Below the pieces are notes generated by a model, which worked only from the letters and a program-made list of their open reading frames with translations, had not been told where the DNA came from and did not search any database. The translations under genes were made by a program, and so were the position numbers. A DNA stretch of 64,000 nucleotides from Bacteroidales bacterium (GTDB taxonomy: Bacteria > Bacteroidota > Bacteroidia > Bacteroidales > UBA932). Location of the stretch: NCBI GenBank assembly GCA_017458145.1, contig JAFTGA010000015.1, positions 62,001 to 126,000 of the forward strand, given 5' to 3'. Below are positions 7,756-16,087 of the stretch, one piece after another; the stretch's first letter is position 1, and each line of letters opens with the position of its first letter.

Positions 7756-7887
7756 GAACGGCGCTGCGGCGGGAAGCATCTCTTCCAGCAGGGTATGGCA
7801 ACGGGCGTAGTCTCCCTCGTAAATAAGGATGCTGTCCACTTTCCCGAACGAAAGGGCCGTCAGCAGAAGAAAGGTCAGAAGACTCAT
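7657..7887 (-). CDS. Small ORF coupled to the DoxX gene, possibly frameshifted
   Basis: Its ATG (7885-7887) overlaps the TGA stop of the DoxX gene in an ATGA arrangement, as in translational coupling. The first 17 residues (MSLLTFLLLTALSFGKV) look like a signal or anchor, and residues 18-38 look like plausible protein. From about residue 40 the sequence becomes Arg/Pro/Gly-rich and unnatural. The alternative frame at the same place reads as a synthetase C-terminus. The 76-residue product may therefore be the frameshifted remains of a longer gene rather than a functional protein. Confidence 0.4.
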   Translation of the reverse strand: MSLLTFLLLTALSFGKVDSILIYEGDYARCHTLLEEMLPAAAPFAARGHRGGHPGDQFPAPRLQADRLRRTPRHGL

Positions 7888-8945
7888 AATAATAACATGA
7901 CCGCGAAAACATAAAGGAGGAAGCCCTGGAACTTGACCCGCGAACCGTTGTTCTCGGAGAGCAGGGACTCGGAGATGTCCGTGTTCACGAGCTTGCTGAG
8001 CTTGTCCGTCTCCGGCAGGCTGCGCGCGCTCCACTTGGTGACGATCATGCCGTCCGCGATGTAGGTGGCGCCGCCGTTGGCGCGGTTCAGCGTGAGCATT
8101 TTCTTGCGGTCGGCATACCGGGTGCGCTCCAGCAGGCCCTCCGGCAGCTCCAGCTGCGCCATAGCGGAGGGGGTGGAGGCGGCCAGCACGACCGGCGTGT
8201 AGCCGAGTGCGGCGGCTTCGTTCACCAGCGCGGCGATCCGCTCCCAGTGCCGTCCGGAGATCTTTTCCGGGTCGTAAGCCGACACGGCGAGCAGGTTGCC
8301 GGACAGGAGCAGTTCGTCTTCGTATTCTCCGTCGGCGTTGCTGATCGACAGGGTCGGGGCGCGCTCGTCGGTGGGGTCCTCGATGTCCTCGGGCAGCATC
8401 AGCTCGGTGCCCTGCCGGAACGGGGTGAAGTCCACCAGCGGGAGGGAGACCAGGGAGTAAATCATGAAGATGATCAGCGACACCGCGGCAATCGGGAAAC
8501 TGACATATTTGACCTTGCGGGTGCGCTCGAGCTTGCCCAGCGGGATGCAGGAGACGGCCCAGAGCGCCAGCAGGACGATGTTCTTGACCAGACTCTGCAG
8601 GTGCGTCAGGCGGATGGCTTCGCCGAAGCAGCCGCAGTCCATCGCCGGGTTCTTGATATAAAGCAGGACGGTCAACAGGGTGAACCCGCCGAGCAGCACG
8701 CCCGTGGCGATGGCGGCGATCTTGCGCCAGACGCCCGTGATAAGGCCGGCTCCGAGCAACGATTCTACGAGGGCGAGCCCGGTGCCGATCAAGCCCGACA
8801 TCCCGTTCAGGAAGCGCAGGCCCAGAAAGTTGAGATAGGCCTCCACGACCAGCCGGGCCCCCACCGGATCCATCAGTTTAAGGACGCCGGAGAGGAACAG
8901 CACGAAGCCGAGCAGGACGGCGCTAATCCTTCTGATGACTCTCAT
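7884..8945 (-). CDS. DoxX/MauE-like membrane protein with a thiol-redox-like C-terminal domain
   Basis: The 353-residue protein has four hydrophobic segments within residues 1-130 in a DoxX/MauE-type arrangement. The motif MDCGCFGEA, with paired cysteines at the end of a membrane span, is typical of Bacteroidetes DoxX proteins. A further span lies at about 150-172, and a soluble C-terminal part with a thioredoxin-like feel (about 200-340) follows. The last 12 residues are again hydrophobic. ATG 8943-8945 was chosen (MRVIRRISAVLLG) and overlaps the end of tmk by 23 nt. A role in membrane-associated thiol or electron transfer is an inference from the family. Confidence 0.8.
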   Translation of the reverse strand: MRVIRRISAVLLGFVLFLSGVLKLMDPVGARLVVEAYLNFLGLRFLNGMSGLIGTGLALVESLLGAGLITGVWRKIAAIATGVLLGGFTLLTVLLYIKNPAMDCGCFGEAIRLTHLQSLVKNIVLLALWAVSCIPLGKLERTRKVKYVSFPIAAVSLIIFMIYSLVSLPLVDFTPFRQGTELMLPEDIEDPTDERAPTLSISNADGEYEDELLLSGNLLAVSAYDPEKISGRHWERIAALVNEAAALGYTPVVLAASTPSAMAQLELPEGLLERTRYADRKKMLTLNRANGGATYIADGMIVTKWSARSLPETDKLSKLVNTDISESLLSENNGSRVKFQGFLLYVFAVMLLL

Positions 8946-9606
8946 ACACGCGTTTGATCTTGTCGAAAATGACATCGGGCGGCAGCATCGCGCCGTCCTC
9001 GCCGCTACAGTCCACGACGATGAAGTGCGGATCCAGCGCGGCCTGGCGGCGGTACATGTCCCGTACGCGGCGCTGGAAGGCGATGTCCGCCTCGTGGATG
9101 TCCTGGCGGCCGTGCAGGTAGCCGCGGTCGGCGCCGGCGCGCTGGGCGGACAGGCTCTGCTCCACGAAGCCGATCGGCACGTCCAGGAAGATATTCAGGT
9201 CCGGGCGGGGAAGCCCGAAATGCCCGTATTCGGTGTTGTTGATCCATTCGCGCAGCTCCTCCGCCTCTTCCCGGGAGGGGAGTTTGGCGCACTGGTAGGC
9301 GATGTTGGAATAGACATAGCGGTCCAGCAGGACCGTGCCGCCTTCGCTCAACGTCCGGCGGATCTGCGGGGCGGCGTCCGCGCGGTCCTCGGCGAAGAGC
9401 AGGGCGACCAGCTGCGGGTGCACGCGCTCGATGGAGCCGAAACCGCCGCGCAGGAATTTGCCGATCAGCGCGCCGTACACGGGCGCATCGTAACGCGGGA
9501 AGTGGATGTACTCCAGACGGGGGCAGATGCTCCCGAGATATTCTCTGAACAATCGGACCTGGGTGGATTTCCCGGCACCGTCGAGCCCTTCCAAAACGAT
9601 AAGCAT
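8923..9606 (-). CDS. tmk: Thymidylate kinase
   Basis: The 227-residue P-loop kinase phosphorylates dTMP to dTDP. Visible features are the Walker A motif GLDGAGKST near the N-terminus, the dTMP-binding DRYVYSN, and a lid region around RAGADRGYLHGRQDIHE. ATG 9604-9606 gives MLIVLEGLDGAGKST, the canonical start. Longer upstream extensions would run across the divergent folP promoter. The promoter box at 9614-9621 puts the transcript start 4 nt before the ATG. The gene overlaps the DoxX gene downstream by 23 nt. Confidence 0.96.
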   Translation of the reverse strand: MLIVLEGLDGAGKSTQVRLFREYLGSICPRLEYIHFPRYDAPVYGALIGKFLRGGFGSIERVHPQLVALLFAEDRADAAPQIRRTLSEGGTVLLDRYVYSNIAYQCAKLPSREEAEELREWINNTEYGHFGLPRPDLNIFLDVPIGFVEQSLSAQRAGADRGYLHGRQDIHEADIAFQRRVRDMYRRQAALDPHFIVVDCSGEDGAMLPPDVIFDKIKRVYESHQKD

Positions 9607-9613
9607 AACCCTG

Positions 9614-9641
9614 CAAAGATAGGGAAAAAATACTATTTTTG
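9614..9641. promoter_or_regulatory. Divergent -7 boxes for tmk (minus) and folP (plus)
   Basis: CAAAGATA at 9614-9621 is TATCTTTG on the minus strand, and TATTTTTG lies at 9634-9641 on the plus strand, 12 bp apart. Predicted transcript starts are about 9610 (4 nt leader to tmk) and about 9645 (1 nt leader to folP). The whole divergent spacer between the two ATGs is only 39 bp. Confidence 0.7.
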
Positions 9642-9645
9642 CGCT

Positions 9646-10383
9646 ATGATCCAGATAATGGCCATCGTCAATCTGACGCCGGATTCCTTTTACGCGCAGA
9701 GCCGCGTGAGCGCCGCGTGTGCGGCGGAGCGGATCCGTGCCCTGTGCGGCCAGGGTGCGGACATCATCGACCTCGGCGCCGTCTCGACGCGTCCGGGGGC
9801 GGCGGACGTCTCCCTGGAGGAGGAATGGCGGCGCCTGGAGCCGGTCGTGCGCGCCTGGGAGGCCCCGGCCCTGCTCTCGGTCGACACGACGCGCGCGGAA
9901 ATCGTGCGGCGGGTGTACGACTGCGCCGGTCCGTTCCTCGTCAACGACATCTCGTCCGGGGAAGACGATCCCGACATGCTCGCGACGGTGGGCCGCCTGG
10001 GCCTGCCTTTCGTGGCGATGCACAAGCGCGGCGGCCCGCGCTCGATGGACGCGCTGTGCGATTATCCGGAGGGCGTAGTGCCGGCGCTGACGGCTTATTT
10101 CTCGGAATTCGCCCGTCGGGCGGAGGCGCACGGCATCGCCGAATGGGCGCTCGACCCGGGGCTGGGCTTCGCCAAGAGAGCGGCGCAGAACTGGGAGATC
10201 CTGGAGCGGCTGGACGCGCTGCGCATTTTCGGGCGCCCGATCCTCATCGGCGCCGCGGACAAGCGTTTCACCGGAGGCGACACCGAAAAAGCACACCGCC
10301 TCGCGCTGGAGCACGGGGCGGATATACTCAGGGTCCACGATGTCGCGGCGGCGCGCCGGACTATTCTTCAAACAGTGGCTTGA
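9646..10383 (+). CDS. folP: Dihydropteroate synthase
   Basis: The 245-residue TIM-barrel enzyme joins p-aminobenzoate to the pterin pyrophosphate in folate synthesis and is the target of sulfonamides. Signatures are MAIVNLTPDSF (pterin/phosphate loop), DLGAVSTRPGA, LLSVDTTRA, VNDISS, DPGLGFAK and the C-terminal LRVHDVAAA. Variations from the common consensus are MHKRG instead of MH-(Q/M)G and ADKRFTGG instead of SRK-F. ATG 9646 is set by the promoter box just upstream. Its 3' end overlaps the convergent CPBP gene by 23 nt. Confidence 0.94.
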   Translation: MIQIMAIVNLTPDSFYAQSRVSAACAAERIRALCGQGADIIDLGAVSTRPGAADVSLEEEWRRLEPVVRAWEAPALLSVDTTRAEIVRRVYDCAGPFLVNDISSGEDDPDMLATVGRLGLPFVAMHKRGGPRSMDALCDYPEGVVPALTAYFSEFARRAEAHGIAEWALDPGLGFAKRAAQNWEILERLDALRIFGRPILIGAADKRFTGGDTEKAHRLALEHGADILRVHDVAAARRTILQTVA

Positions 10384-11257
10384 CCGGATCGAGATTGCCG
10401 GCGTCCTGCTCCTGCGGGATGCGGGAGAAGGCCCGGACGATCAGCACCAGCAGCAGGAGGGCGCCGAAGAAGAGGACCCAGTAGCGCATGCCCGGGAGCA
10501 CGTCGAGCCAGGATTCCACGTCTTTGAATGCGTCGATGTTGGACATCACCAGCGAGAAGGTGTTGTTGGTGAAATGCATCAGCATCGTGAGCTTCAGGGA
10601 GCCCGTCTTGTAGTACACATAGCCGAACAGGCAGCCCAGCAGGAAGGCCGGGACGGCCTGCCAGGGGTTGAGGTGGATGAAGGCGAAGAAGACGGCCGAG
10701 ATCACGATGGCCCAGACCGGCTTCACCTGGTTGCCAAGCAGGCCGCGCAGGATCATGCCGCGGCAGAGCCACTCCTCGAAGAACGGTGCAAAAATGCTGA
10801 CCATCAGGAAATTGATCCAAAGCGTACCCTGTGTCATTCCCTTGAGCATCTCCTCCAGCCAGGAAGGCATCTCGGGCATGAAGGCGAGGATGGCGTCCGA
10901 GCAGAAGGCGGCGCTGAGCGTGGCGAGTGTCACCAGCAGGGCGCAGAGCGCTCCGCCCAGCGGGCTGAAGTGGCTGTTGTCCAACTGCAGCCCGCTGCGT
11001 GTCATGCTGTTGTTGCGGCTCTTGATGCTGGCATACAGCATCGGCGGGATGAACATCAGCGGATAGGAAACGAGCATTCCGTATTCCATCCCGGCTGCCT
11101 GGCCGAAGGCCCCCACGCAGACGAGCGAGATGAGATTGCCCGCCAGGGCTCCTGCCAGCAGCCAGGCCAGCAGGATGAACATATCGGCTACGCCCGGGAC
11201 GTAGTGGTTGAATTTCTCCAGGAAGCCGTAGTTCCTGGGACGGGGCCGATTACTCAT
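10361..11257 (-). CDS. CPBP-family intramembrane metalloprotease
   Basis: The 298-residue, multi-span protein has about eight hydrophobic segments. It contains the three CPBP (Abi/Rce1-like) motifs: FFEEWLCRG (EExxxR), FAFIHLNPWQ (FxxxH) and HFTNNT (HxxxN/B). These residues form the metal and catalytic site in this family. Substrates are unknown; family members process prenylated or membrane proteins or act in bacteriocin immunity. ATG 11255-11257 overlaps the stop of the upstream nucleotidyltransferase by 8 nt, so the two are co-transcribed. Confidence 0.9.
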   Translation of the reverse strand: MSNRPRPRNYGFLEKFNHYVPGVADMFILLAWLLAGALAGNLISLVCVGAFGQAAGMEYGMLVSYPLMFIPPMLYASIKSRNNSMTRSGLQLDNSHFSPLGGALCALLVTLATLSAAFCSDAILAFMPEMPSWLEEMLKGMTQGTLWINFLMVSIFAPFFEEWLCRGMILRGLLGNQVKPVWAIVISAVFFAFIHLNPWQAVPAFLLGCLFGYVYYKTGSLKLTMLMHFTNNTFSLVMSNIDAFKDVESWLDVLPGMRYWVLFFGALLLLVLIVRAFSRIPQEQDAGNLDPVKPLFEE

Positions 11258-12185
11258 AAAGCGGGCTGGGATAGACGCCGTCGGCCGCGAGCTGCGCGAA
11301 CTTGGCCACGACGGCGGGACGGTCCTCCTTGTAGGTCACGCCGAACCAGTGGGACGGGGTGGAGAGGACATCGCACTGGGCGCTGCCGTCCTTGATCATG
11401 CAGTCGATGGCGTAGGGGATGTAGTATTCCTTCTTGAGCTCCTGGCTGTTCTGCTCCAGGAAGGTCTCGAAGATGGCGCCGCTCTTGGTGAAATAGTCCG
11501 GAGTGAATCCCCACATGTTCATCGAGCAGAGGTCGCTGCCGCGCAGGTCCACGTGCTCGCCGGTCACGGAGTTGTCCCCGCGCACGACGCCGTCGGCGTC
11601 CTTCTGGATGTTCAGGTGCTCCACGACGTCGGTCAGGTGCTGCCCGGCGTCATAGTGGCAGATCCCGCGGGACACGCCGCCGGACTCGCTCAGGGTGTGG
11701 TCCAGCTCGAAGCCGACGATGGCATAGACGCCCTGGCTGCCTTCGTGGGCACGGCACCAGTCGCCCGCGATGCGGAACGATTCCTTGCCGTAGTAGTCGT
11801 CGCCGTTGATCACGACGAAGGGCTCCTTGATCACCTCGGCGGCCATCAGCACGGCGTGGGCGGTGCCCCAGGGCTTCTGGCGCTCCGGATTGAGCGGCAG
11901 GAAGCGGGCGGGGATCTTGTCCAGCTCCTGGGTCACGAAGACGAACTCCAGCGGAGCGCCGTCCGTGCACTTGACATGGCTGTATTTGCGCTCGACCGTT
12001 TCCTTGAACTGGTCGAGAAAATATCCCCGGACGATGTAGACGACTTTGCCGAATCCGGCCTGCACGGCGTCATAGATGGAATAATCGATGATGGTCTCGC
12101 CGTTCGGGCCGAGTCCGTCCATCTGCTTGAGGCCGCCGTAACGGCTGCCCATTCCGGCAGCCAGAACAAGAAGTGTAGGTTTCAT
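11250..12185 (-). CDS. Sugar nucleotidyltransferase (NDP-sugar pyrophosphorylase family)
   Basis: The 311-residue product has the nucleotidyltransferase Rossmann-like core. The nucleotide-binding loop is VLAAGMGSRYGGLKQ. A metal/sugar site is in VINGDDYYG, and GTAHAVLMA is the sugar-phosphate region. It most resembles the single-domain pyrophosphorylase-like proteins common in Bacteroidetes. No left-handed beta-helix acyltransferase domain is present. The sugar specificity cannot be read from sequence. It is the first gene of a pair with the CPBP protease and is divergent from the FtsB-like gene. Confidence 0.87.
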   Translation of the reverse strand: MKPTLLVLAAGMGSRYGGLKQMDGLGPNGETIIDYSIYDAVQAGFGKVVYIVRGYFLDQFKETVERKYSHVKCTDGAPLEFVFVTQELDKIPARFLPLNPERQKPWGTAHAVLMAAEVIKEPFVVINGDDYYGKESFRIAGDWCRAHEGSQGVYAIVGFELDHTLSESGGVSRGICHYDAGQHLTDVVEHLNIQKDADGVVRGDNSVTGEHVDLRGSDLCSMNMWGFTPDYFTKSGAIFETFLEQNSQELKKEYYIPYAIDCMIKDGSAQCDVLSTPSHWFGVTYKEDRPAVVAKFAQLAADGVYPSPLYE

Positions 12186-12210
12186 ATGGATATAGATTTA
12201 GTTTCTTCCA

Positions 12211-12228
12211 CAAAAATAACTATTTTTG
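12211..12228. promoter_or_regulatory. Back-to-back -7 boxes for the nucleotidyltransferase (minus) and FtsB-like gene (plus)
   Basis: CAAAAATA (12211-12218; TATTTTTG on the minus strand) and TATTTTTG (12221-12228) form a perfect inverted repeat around AC. Predicted starts are about 12207 and 12232. The plus-strand start excludes the ATG at 12226 and selects ATG 12238. The two initiation complexes could not sit here together. Confidence 0.7.
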
Positions 12229-12237
12229 TACAAATTT

Positions 12238-12561
12238 ATGGCAAAGTACTCCAAAGATCTCTGGAACCGCGACAAGGACGGAAGCCGGAAAGAGCAGCGC
12301 TCCTTCCTGCGTTACGCCATCATTGCCACGGCGGGTTTCCTGCTCTTCATGCTGCTCAAGAAGGACAATCTCGTCAACTGGGTGCAGGCAGGCTTCACGC
12401 TGCAGCGCCAGCACCGCCAGATCGAGCTGCTGCAGGAGGAGAATGAACGGCTGGACCAAAAGATCCGGATGATGAAAGGCAACCGCGACACGCTGGAGCG
12501 CTATGCGCGCGAACAGTTCTACTTCGCCGAGCCGGGCGATGATGTGTATATCATTGAATAA
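12238..12561 (+). CDS. Cell-division protein of the FtsB/DivIC family
   Basis: The 107-residue, single-pass protein has a short basic cytoplasmic N-terminus, one membrane helix (about 26-43), then a coiled coil (heptads in RQIELLQEENERLDQKI). A conserved RYAREQFYFAEPGDDVYII end matches the FtsB/DivIC septum-formation signature. It should act in the divisome with FtsL/FtsQ-type partners. Its 3' end overlaps convergent tilS by 11 nt. Confidence 0.88.
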   Translation: MAKYSKDLWNRDKDGSRKEQRSFLRYAIIATAGFLLFMLLKKDNLVNWVQAGFTLQRQHRQIELLQEENERLDQKIRMMKGNRDTLERYAREQFYFAEPGDDVYIIE

Positions 12562-13450
12562 TAATTAATTCCTTCTCAATCCTTACGACGTGCCCCGTCC
12601 CCTCGAAGGTCTTGCCCCCGATGGTGACGGTGCCGCGCGGCTCCGTGCGGTAGCGGCGCAGCAGGCCGACCAGTTTGCCGAAGGTCGGGCCGCTCAGCGA
12701 ACAGTCCTCCAGCAGGCGCCAGAGGGCGTATTCCCAGTGCTCCAGGGCGAGCACGGCGGGGATGCGCACGGCGCCGTCTTCCGTGGTAAGCCCTTCGCGG
12801 ACGGAGCGGAACCAGGCATCCGCGATATCGTCCACCTGCGCGATGCGCTGCATGTCTTCGCCCAGGGTCCGGACGAAAGCGGGATTGATCCGGGCAAAGA
12901 CGGGGAAGACTTCGTTGCGGATGCGGTTGCGCCTGGGGGTGCTGTCGGCATTGGTGCTGTCCTCGCGCCAGGTGCAGCCGTGCTCTTCCATCCAGGAGCG
13001 GATCGCAGCGCGGGGCGTGTCCAGCAGCGGGCGGACGATGCCCGGGCGGTCCCCCATTCCGCGAAGTCCGCGCGTTCCCGTGCCGCGCAACAGGTTGAGC
13101 AGCAGGGTCTCGGCGTTGTCATCGGCGTTGTGCGCCACGGCCACGGCGTCGAATCCCCGCTCCCGGCAGAGCTGCGCGAACCAGGCGTAACGCAGTTCGC
13201 GCGCCGCCATTTCGATGCTGACCCCGTGCTGCGCCGCATAGGCGCGGGTGTCGAAGCGCTCCACGAAACAGTCCAGCCCGTGGCGGGCGCTCCATTCCCG
13301 CACGAAAGCCTCGTCGCCGTCGGATTCCGTGCCGCGCAGCGCGAAGTTGCAGTGCACGACGGCAAACCGGGCTCCCGGGAAAAGTTCCGGGGCCCGGTTT
13401 GCGAGGTACATCGAGTCGATGCCTCCGCTGACGGCGAGCAGGATCCGCAT
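12551..13450 (-). CDS. tilS: tRNA(Ile)-lysidine synthase, short form
   Basis: The 299-residue PP-loop ATPase attaches lysine to C34 of tRNA-Ile(CAU), so that it reads AUA. Visible features are the SGGIDSM PP-loop at residues 8-14, VVHCNFALRG, the AVAHNADDNAETLLLNLLRGTG motif region, and RNRIRNEVFP. Typical bacterial TilS proteins exceed 400 residues. This one ends soon after the N-terminal and linker domains, so the usual C-terminal tRNA-binding domain appears truncated. ATG 13448-13450 was chosen because MRILLAVSGG is canonical. Confidence 0.9.
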   Translation of the reverse strand: MRILLAVSGGIDSMYLANRAPELFPGARFAVVHCNFALRGTESDGDEAFVREWSARHGLDCFVERFDTRAYAAQHGVSIEMAARELRYAWFAQLCRERGFDAVAVAHNADDNAETLLLNLLRGTGTRGLRGMGDRPGIVRPLLDTPRAAIRSWMEEHGCTWREDSTNADSTPRRNRIRNEVFPVFARINPAFVRTLGEDMQRIAQVDDIADAWFRSVREGLTTEDGAVRIPAVLALEHWEYALWRLLEDCSLSGPTFGKLVGLLRRYRTEPRGTVTIGGKTFEGTGHVVRIEKELIIIQ

Positions 13451-13455
13451 CGCGG

Positions 13456-14472
13456 TTATTTCTTGCCGAGCGTGTAGGTGAAGTTGATGGAGAAGTACTC
13501 CTTGAACTGCACGCGCTGGGTCGGGTTGAGGCCGTTCTTGTCGGCGATGGTCACGATCGGGTCGTAGATGAGCCAGGTGTCCAGGGCGATCTTGAAGAAT
13601 CGTCCGACCTTGAGGCCCAGTTTGTTGTCCCAGTTGACGCGGTTCCACACGAACGGATGGTTGAGGTAGTCCGTGAAGAGGATGAGCTGCGTCTCATAGG
13701 TGAAGATGTCATTGACGGAGACCTGGAGGTTCGCCTTGACCTGGGCACCGAGCTGGAAGAGGGCGGAAGCGTAGTTGGCTCCGACGGCGGGGTCCAGCGA
13801 GGGCTCGCGCAGGTTCATGCCATAGCCCTTGCGCAGTTCCGGGATGGTGCAGAAGGTGTAGCCGCCCGTGACGGGGGAGAGGTTGAGGCTGAACCAGGGC
13901 GCCGGGTCCCAGGACATACCGAGACCGAAGGTCAGGTAGGCGGGGGCGAAGAAACCGGACTTGAGCGTGCCGCTCCAATAGCCCCGGTCGTCCTGCTTGT
14001 AGGAGTCGAAACTGTCGGAGAACTGCGACTTGAAAGTCAGGTCGGCGGTGTATTTCCACTTGCTGTCCGCGGCGGTCTGGTAACCGAAGCGGCTTTCGAA
14101 CTGGAGCAGGTCGGCGCTCTTCTGCAGGAGGTTCTCCTTGTCGGCGGACCACAGGAAGCCGTACATCATCTGCAGGCGGTTGTTCCAGGTGGCGAATTCC
14201 TTGGCGTAGTTGGCGTTGGCGTCGATCCCGGCGCGCAGGGTGGCGGTGTTGTAGCCGCCGGACGCCCAGTTCCACAGGGCGGTCTGGCTCAGGCCGAGGT
14301 CGAATGTGGACCAGGTTTTCCAGTATTTCGGTTTTTCGACGACAGCCTCGGTCTGCTCCGCCTCGGAGAAGGCGGCAGCCGCCTCGGCCGTGGCCTTCTG
14401 GACATCGTCCTGGGCGCGCAATCCGGCCGAAGCCACGGCGAACAGGGCGAGAATCAGGGTAATTTTCTTCAT
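13456..14472 (-). CDS. DUF3078 outer-membrane beta-barrel protein
   Basis: The 338-residue protein has a cleavable signal peptide (residues 1-20, ending LRAQ). A short charged linker follows, then alternating hydrophobic and aromatic strands typical of a beta-barrel. The motif SQTALWNWASGGYNT and the terminal YFSINFTYTLGKK fit the Bacteroidetes DUF3078 family. Role is unknown. It lies 5 nt upstream of tilS and 21 nt downstream of proS, so the three likely share a transcript. Confidence 0.85.
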   Translation of the reverse strand: MKKITLILALFAVASAGLRAQDDVQKATAEAAAAFSEAEQTEAVVEKPKYWKTWSTFDLGLSQTALWNWASGGYNTATLRAGIDANANYAKEFATWNNRLQMMYGFLWSADKENLLQKSADLLQFESRFGYQTAADSKWKYTADLTFKSQFSDSFDSYKQDDRGYWSGTLKSGFFAPAYLTFGLGMSWDPAPWFSLNLSPVTGGYTFCTIPELRKGYGMNLREPSLDPAVGANYASALFQLGAQVKANLQVSVNDIFTYETQLILFTDYLNHPFVWNRVNWDNKLGLKVGRFFKIALDTWLIYDPIVTIADKNGLNPTQRVQFKEYFSINFTYTLGKK

Positions 14473-14493
14473 AGATCTCTGGTATTGTGTTGC

Positions 14494-15972
14494 TTAATAG
14501 GAAATTGCAAAGACGACCCGGCGGTGCGACGGCTTGCCGGAGTAGATGTCCGTTCCTTCCTCCTCGCAGACATAGCTGTCGATGGGGATGCAGCGGATGG
14601 TGGCCTTGGTGGCGTCCTTGATGGCCTGTTCGGTCTCCACGGTGCCGTCCCAGTGGCAGAGCAGGAACTTGCCCGTCTGGATCTTGGCCTTGAACTCCTC
14701 CCAGTTGTCGCATTTCTCGACGTGGGCGTCGCGGAAGGCGAGCGCCTTGTCGTAGATGTTCTGCTGGATGGCGTCGAGCAGGGCAGAGATGTGCTCCGCG
14801 ATGCCGTCCAGGGGCATCGTCTCCTTGGTGAGGGTGTCGCGGCGGGCCACCTCGACCGTGCCGGAGGCCAGGTCGCGGGCGCCCATTGCCAGGCGCACGG
14901 GGACGCCCTTGAGCTCCCACTCAGCGAACTTGAAGCCCGGGCGGAGGGTGTCGCGGTCGTCCACCCTGGCGCTGAGGCCCATCGCCTCGAGCTCCTGCTT
15001 GATGGCGCAGAGCTTGTCCAGCACGGCGGTGCGCTCCTCCTCGGTCTTGTAGATGGGGACCATCACGACCTGGACCGGGGCGAGCCGGGGCGGAATGACC
15101 AGGCCGTTGTCGTCGCCGTGGGCCATGATCAGGGCGCCCATCAGGCGGGTGCTGACGCCCCAGGAAGTGGCCCAGACGTATTCCTGCTTTCCTTCCTTGT
15201 TGGTGAACTGGACGTCGAAGGACCTGGCGAAGTTCTGGCCCAGGAAGTGGGACGTACCGGCCTGCAGGGCCTTGCCGTCCTGCATCATCGCCTCGATGGT
15301 GAGGGTGTCCAGCGCGCCGGCGAAGCGCTCGTTCGGGCTCTTGTGGCCCACGATGACCGGCAGGGCCATCACGTTGCGGGCGAAGTCGGCATAGACCTGC
15401 ACCATCTCATAGGCCTTGGCCTCGGCCTCTTCGGCCGTGGCGTGGGCGGTGTGGCCCTCCTGCCAGAGGAATTCGGCGGTGCGCAGGAACAGGCGCGTGC
15501 GCATCTCCCAGCGGACCACGTTGCACCACTGGTTGCAGAGGATGGGGAGATCGCGCCAGGAGGTGATCCAGTTCTTGTAGGTGCTCCAGATGATGGTCTC
15601 GGAGGTCGGACGGACGATCAGCTCCTCTTCGAGCTTCGCGTCGGGATCCACGACCACGCCCTTGCCGTCCGGATCGTTCATCAGGCGGTGGTGCGTGACC
15701 ACGGCGCATTCCTTGGCGAAACCCGCCACGTGTTCGGCCTCGCGGCTGAAGAAAGATTTGGGGATGAAAAGCGGGAAATAGGCGTTCTGGACGCCCGTGC
15801 GCTTGAACATCGCGTCCAGCGTGCCCTGCATTTTCTCCCAGATTGCGTAGCCGTAGGGCTTGATGACCATACAGCCGCGGACGGCGGACTGCTCCGCAAG
15901 ATCGGCCTTAAGTGCCAGATCGTTATACCATTGCGAATAATTTTCGGAACGTTTGGTGACCTCTTTTGCCAT
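14494..15972 (-). CDS. proS: Prolyl-tRNA synthetase, type 3 (no editing insertion)
   Basis: The 492-residue class II synthetase charges tRNA-Pro. The order is the catalytic core with FIPKSFF, the motif 2 region with [38 protein letters not shown], then an anticodon-binding domain and a C-terminal domain ending in Tyr (FAISY). Absence of the INS editing domain and the Tyr C-terminus place it in the archaeal/eukaryotic-like type found in Bacteroidetes. It starts at ATG 15970-15972 with a 5' leader of about 75 nt from the predicted promoter. Confidence 0.96.
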   Translation of the reverse strand: MAKEVTKRSENYSQWYNDLALKADLAEQSAVRGCMVIKPYGYAIWEKMQGTLDAMFKRTGVQNAYFPLFIPKSFFSREAEHVAGFAKECAVVTHHRLMNDPDGKGVVVDPDAKLEEELIVRPTSETIIWSTYKNWITSWRDLPILCNQWCNVVRWEMRTRLFLRTAEFLWQEGHTAHATAEEAEAKAYEMVQVYADFARNVMALPVIVGHKSPNERFAGALDTLTIEAMMQDGKALQAGTSHFLGQNFARSFDVQFTNKEGKQEYVWATSWGVSTRLMGALIMAHGDDNGLVIPPRLAPVQVVMVPIYKTEEERTAVLDKLCAIKQELEAMGLSARVDDRDTLRPGFKFAEWELKGVPVRLAMGARDLASGTVEVARRDTLTKETMPLDGIAEHISALLDAIQQNIYDKALAFRDAHVEKCDNWEEFKAKIQTGKFLLCHWDGTVETEQAIKDATKATIRCIPIDSYVCEEEGTDIYSGKPSHRRVVFAISY

Positions 15973-16049
15973 ATTTTATAGAAAATCTGCGATTTTTTTC
16001 GAAATTTGCATCTAATAAGTGTGGTGCTCAGGCATCATACTTGCAACCG

Positions 16050-16057
16050 CAAAGATA
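16050..16057 (-). promoter_or_regulatory. -7 promoter box of proS
   Basis: On the minus strand this reads TATCTTTG, a perfect consensus match. The predicted transcript start is about 16046, giving an untranslated leader of about 74 nt, much longer than most in this window. The leader includes T-rich stretches; no known T-box-like element was recognised. Confidence 0.6.
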
Positions 16058-16087
16058 TAACTTTTTATTGAATAGGAGACGAAGAAT

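Noticed and set aside
10340..11395. Plus-strand open frame opposite the CPBP protease and nucleotidyltransferase
   Set aside because: It is a shadow of the minus-strand genes, which have full catalytic motifs. The translation is His/Gln/Glu-rich with no domain.
15973..16046. T-box or other riboswitch in the proS leader
   Set aside because: The leader of about 74 nt is too short for a T-box, no conserved T-box sequence is seen, and such elements are not typical of Bacteroidetes.
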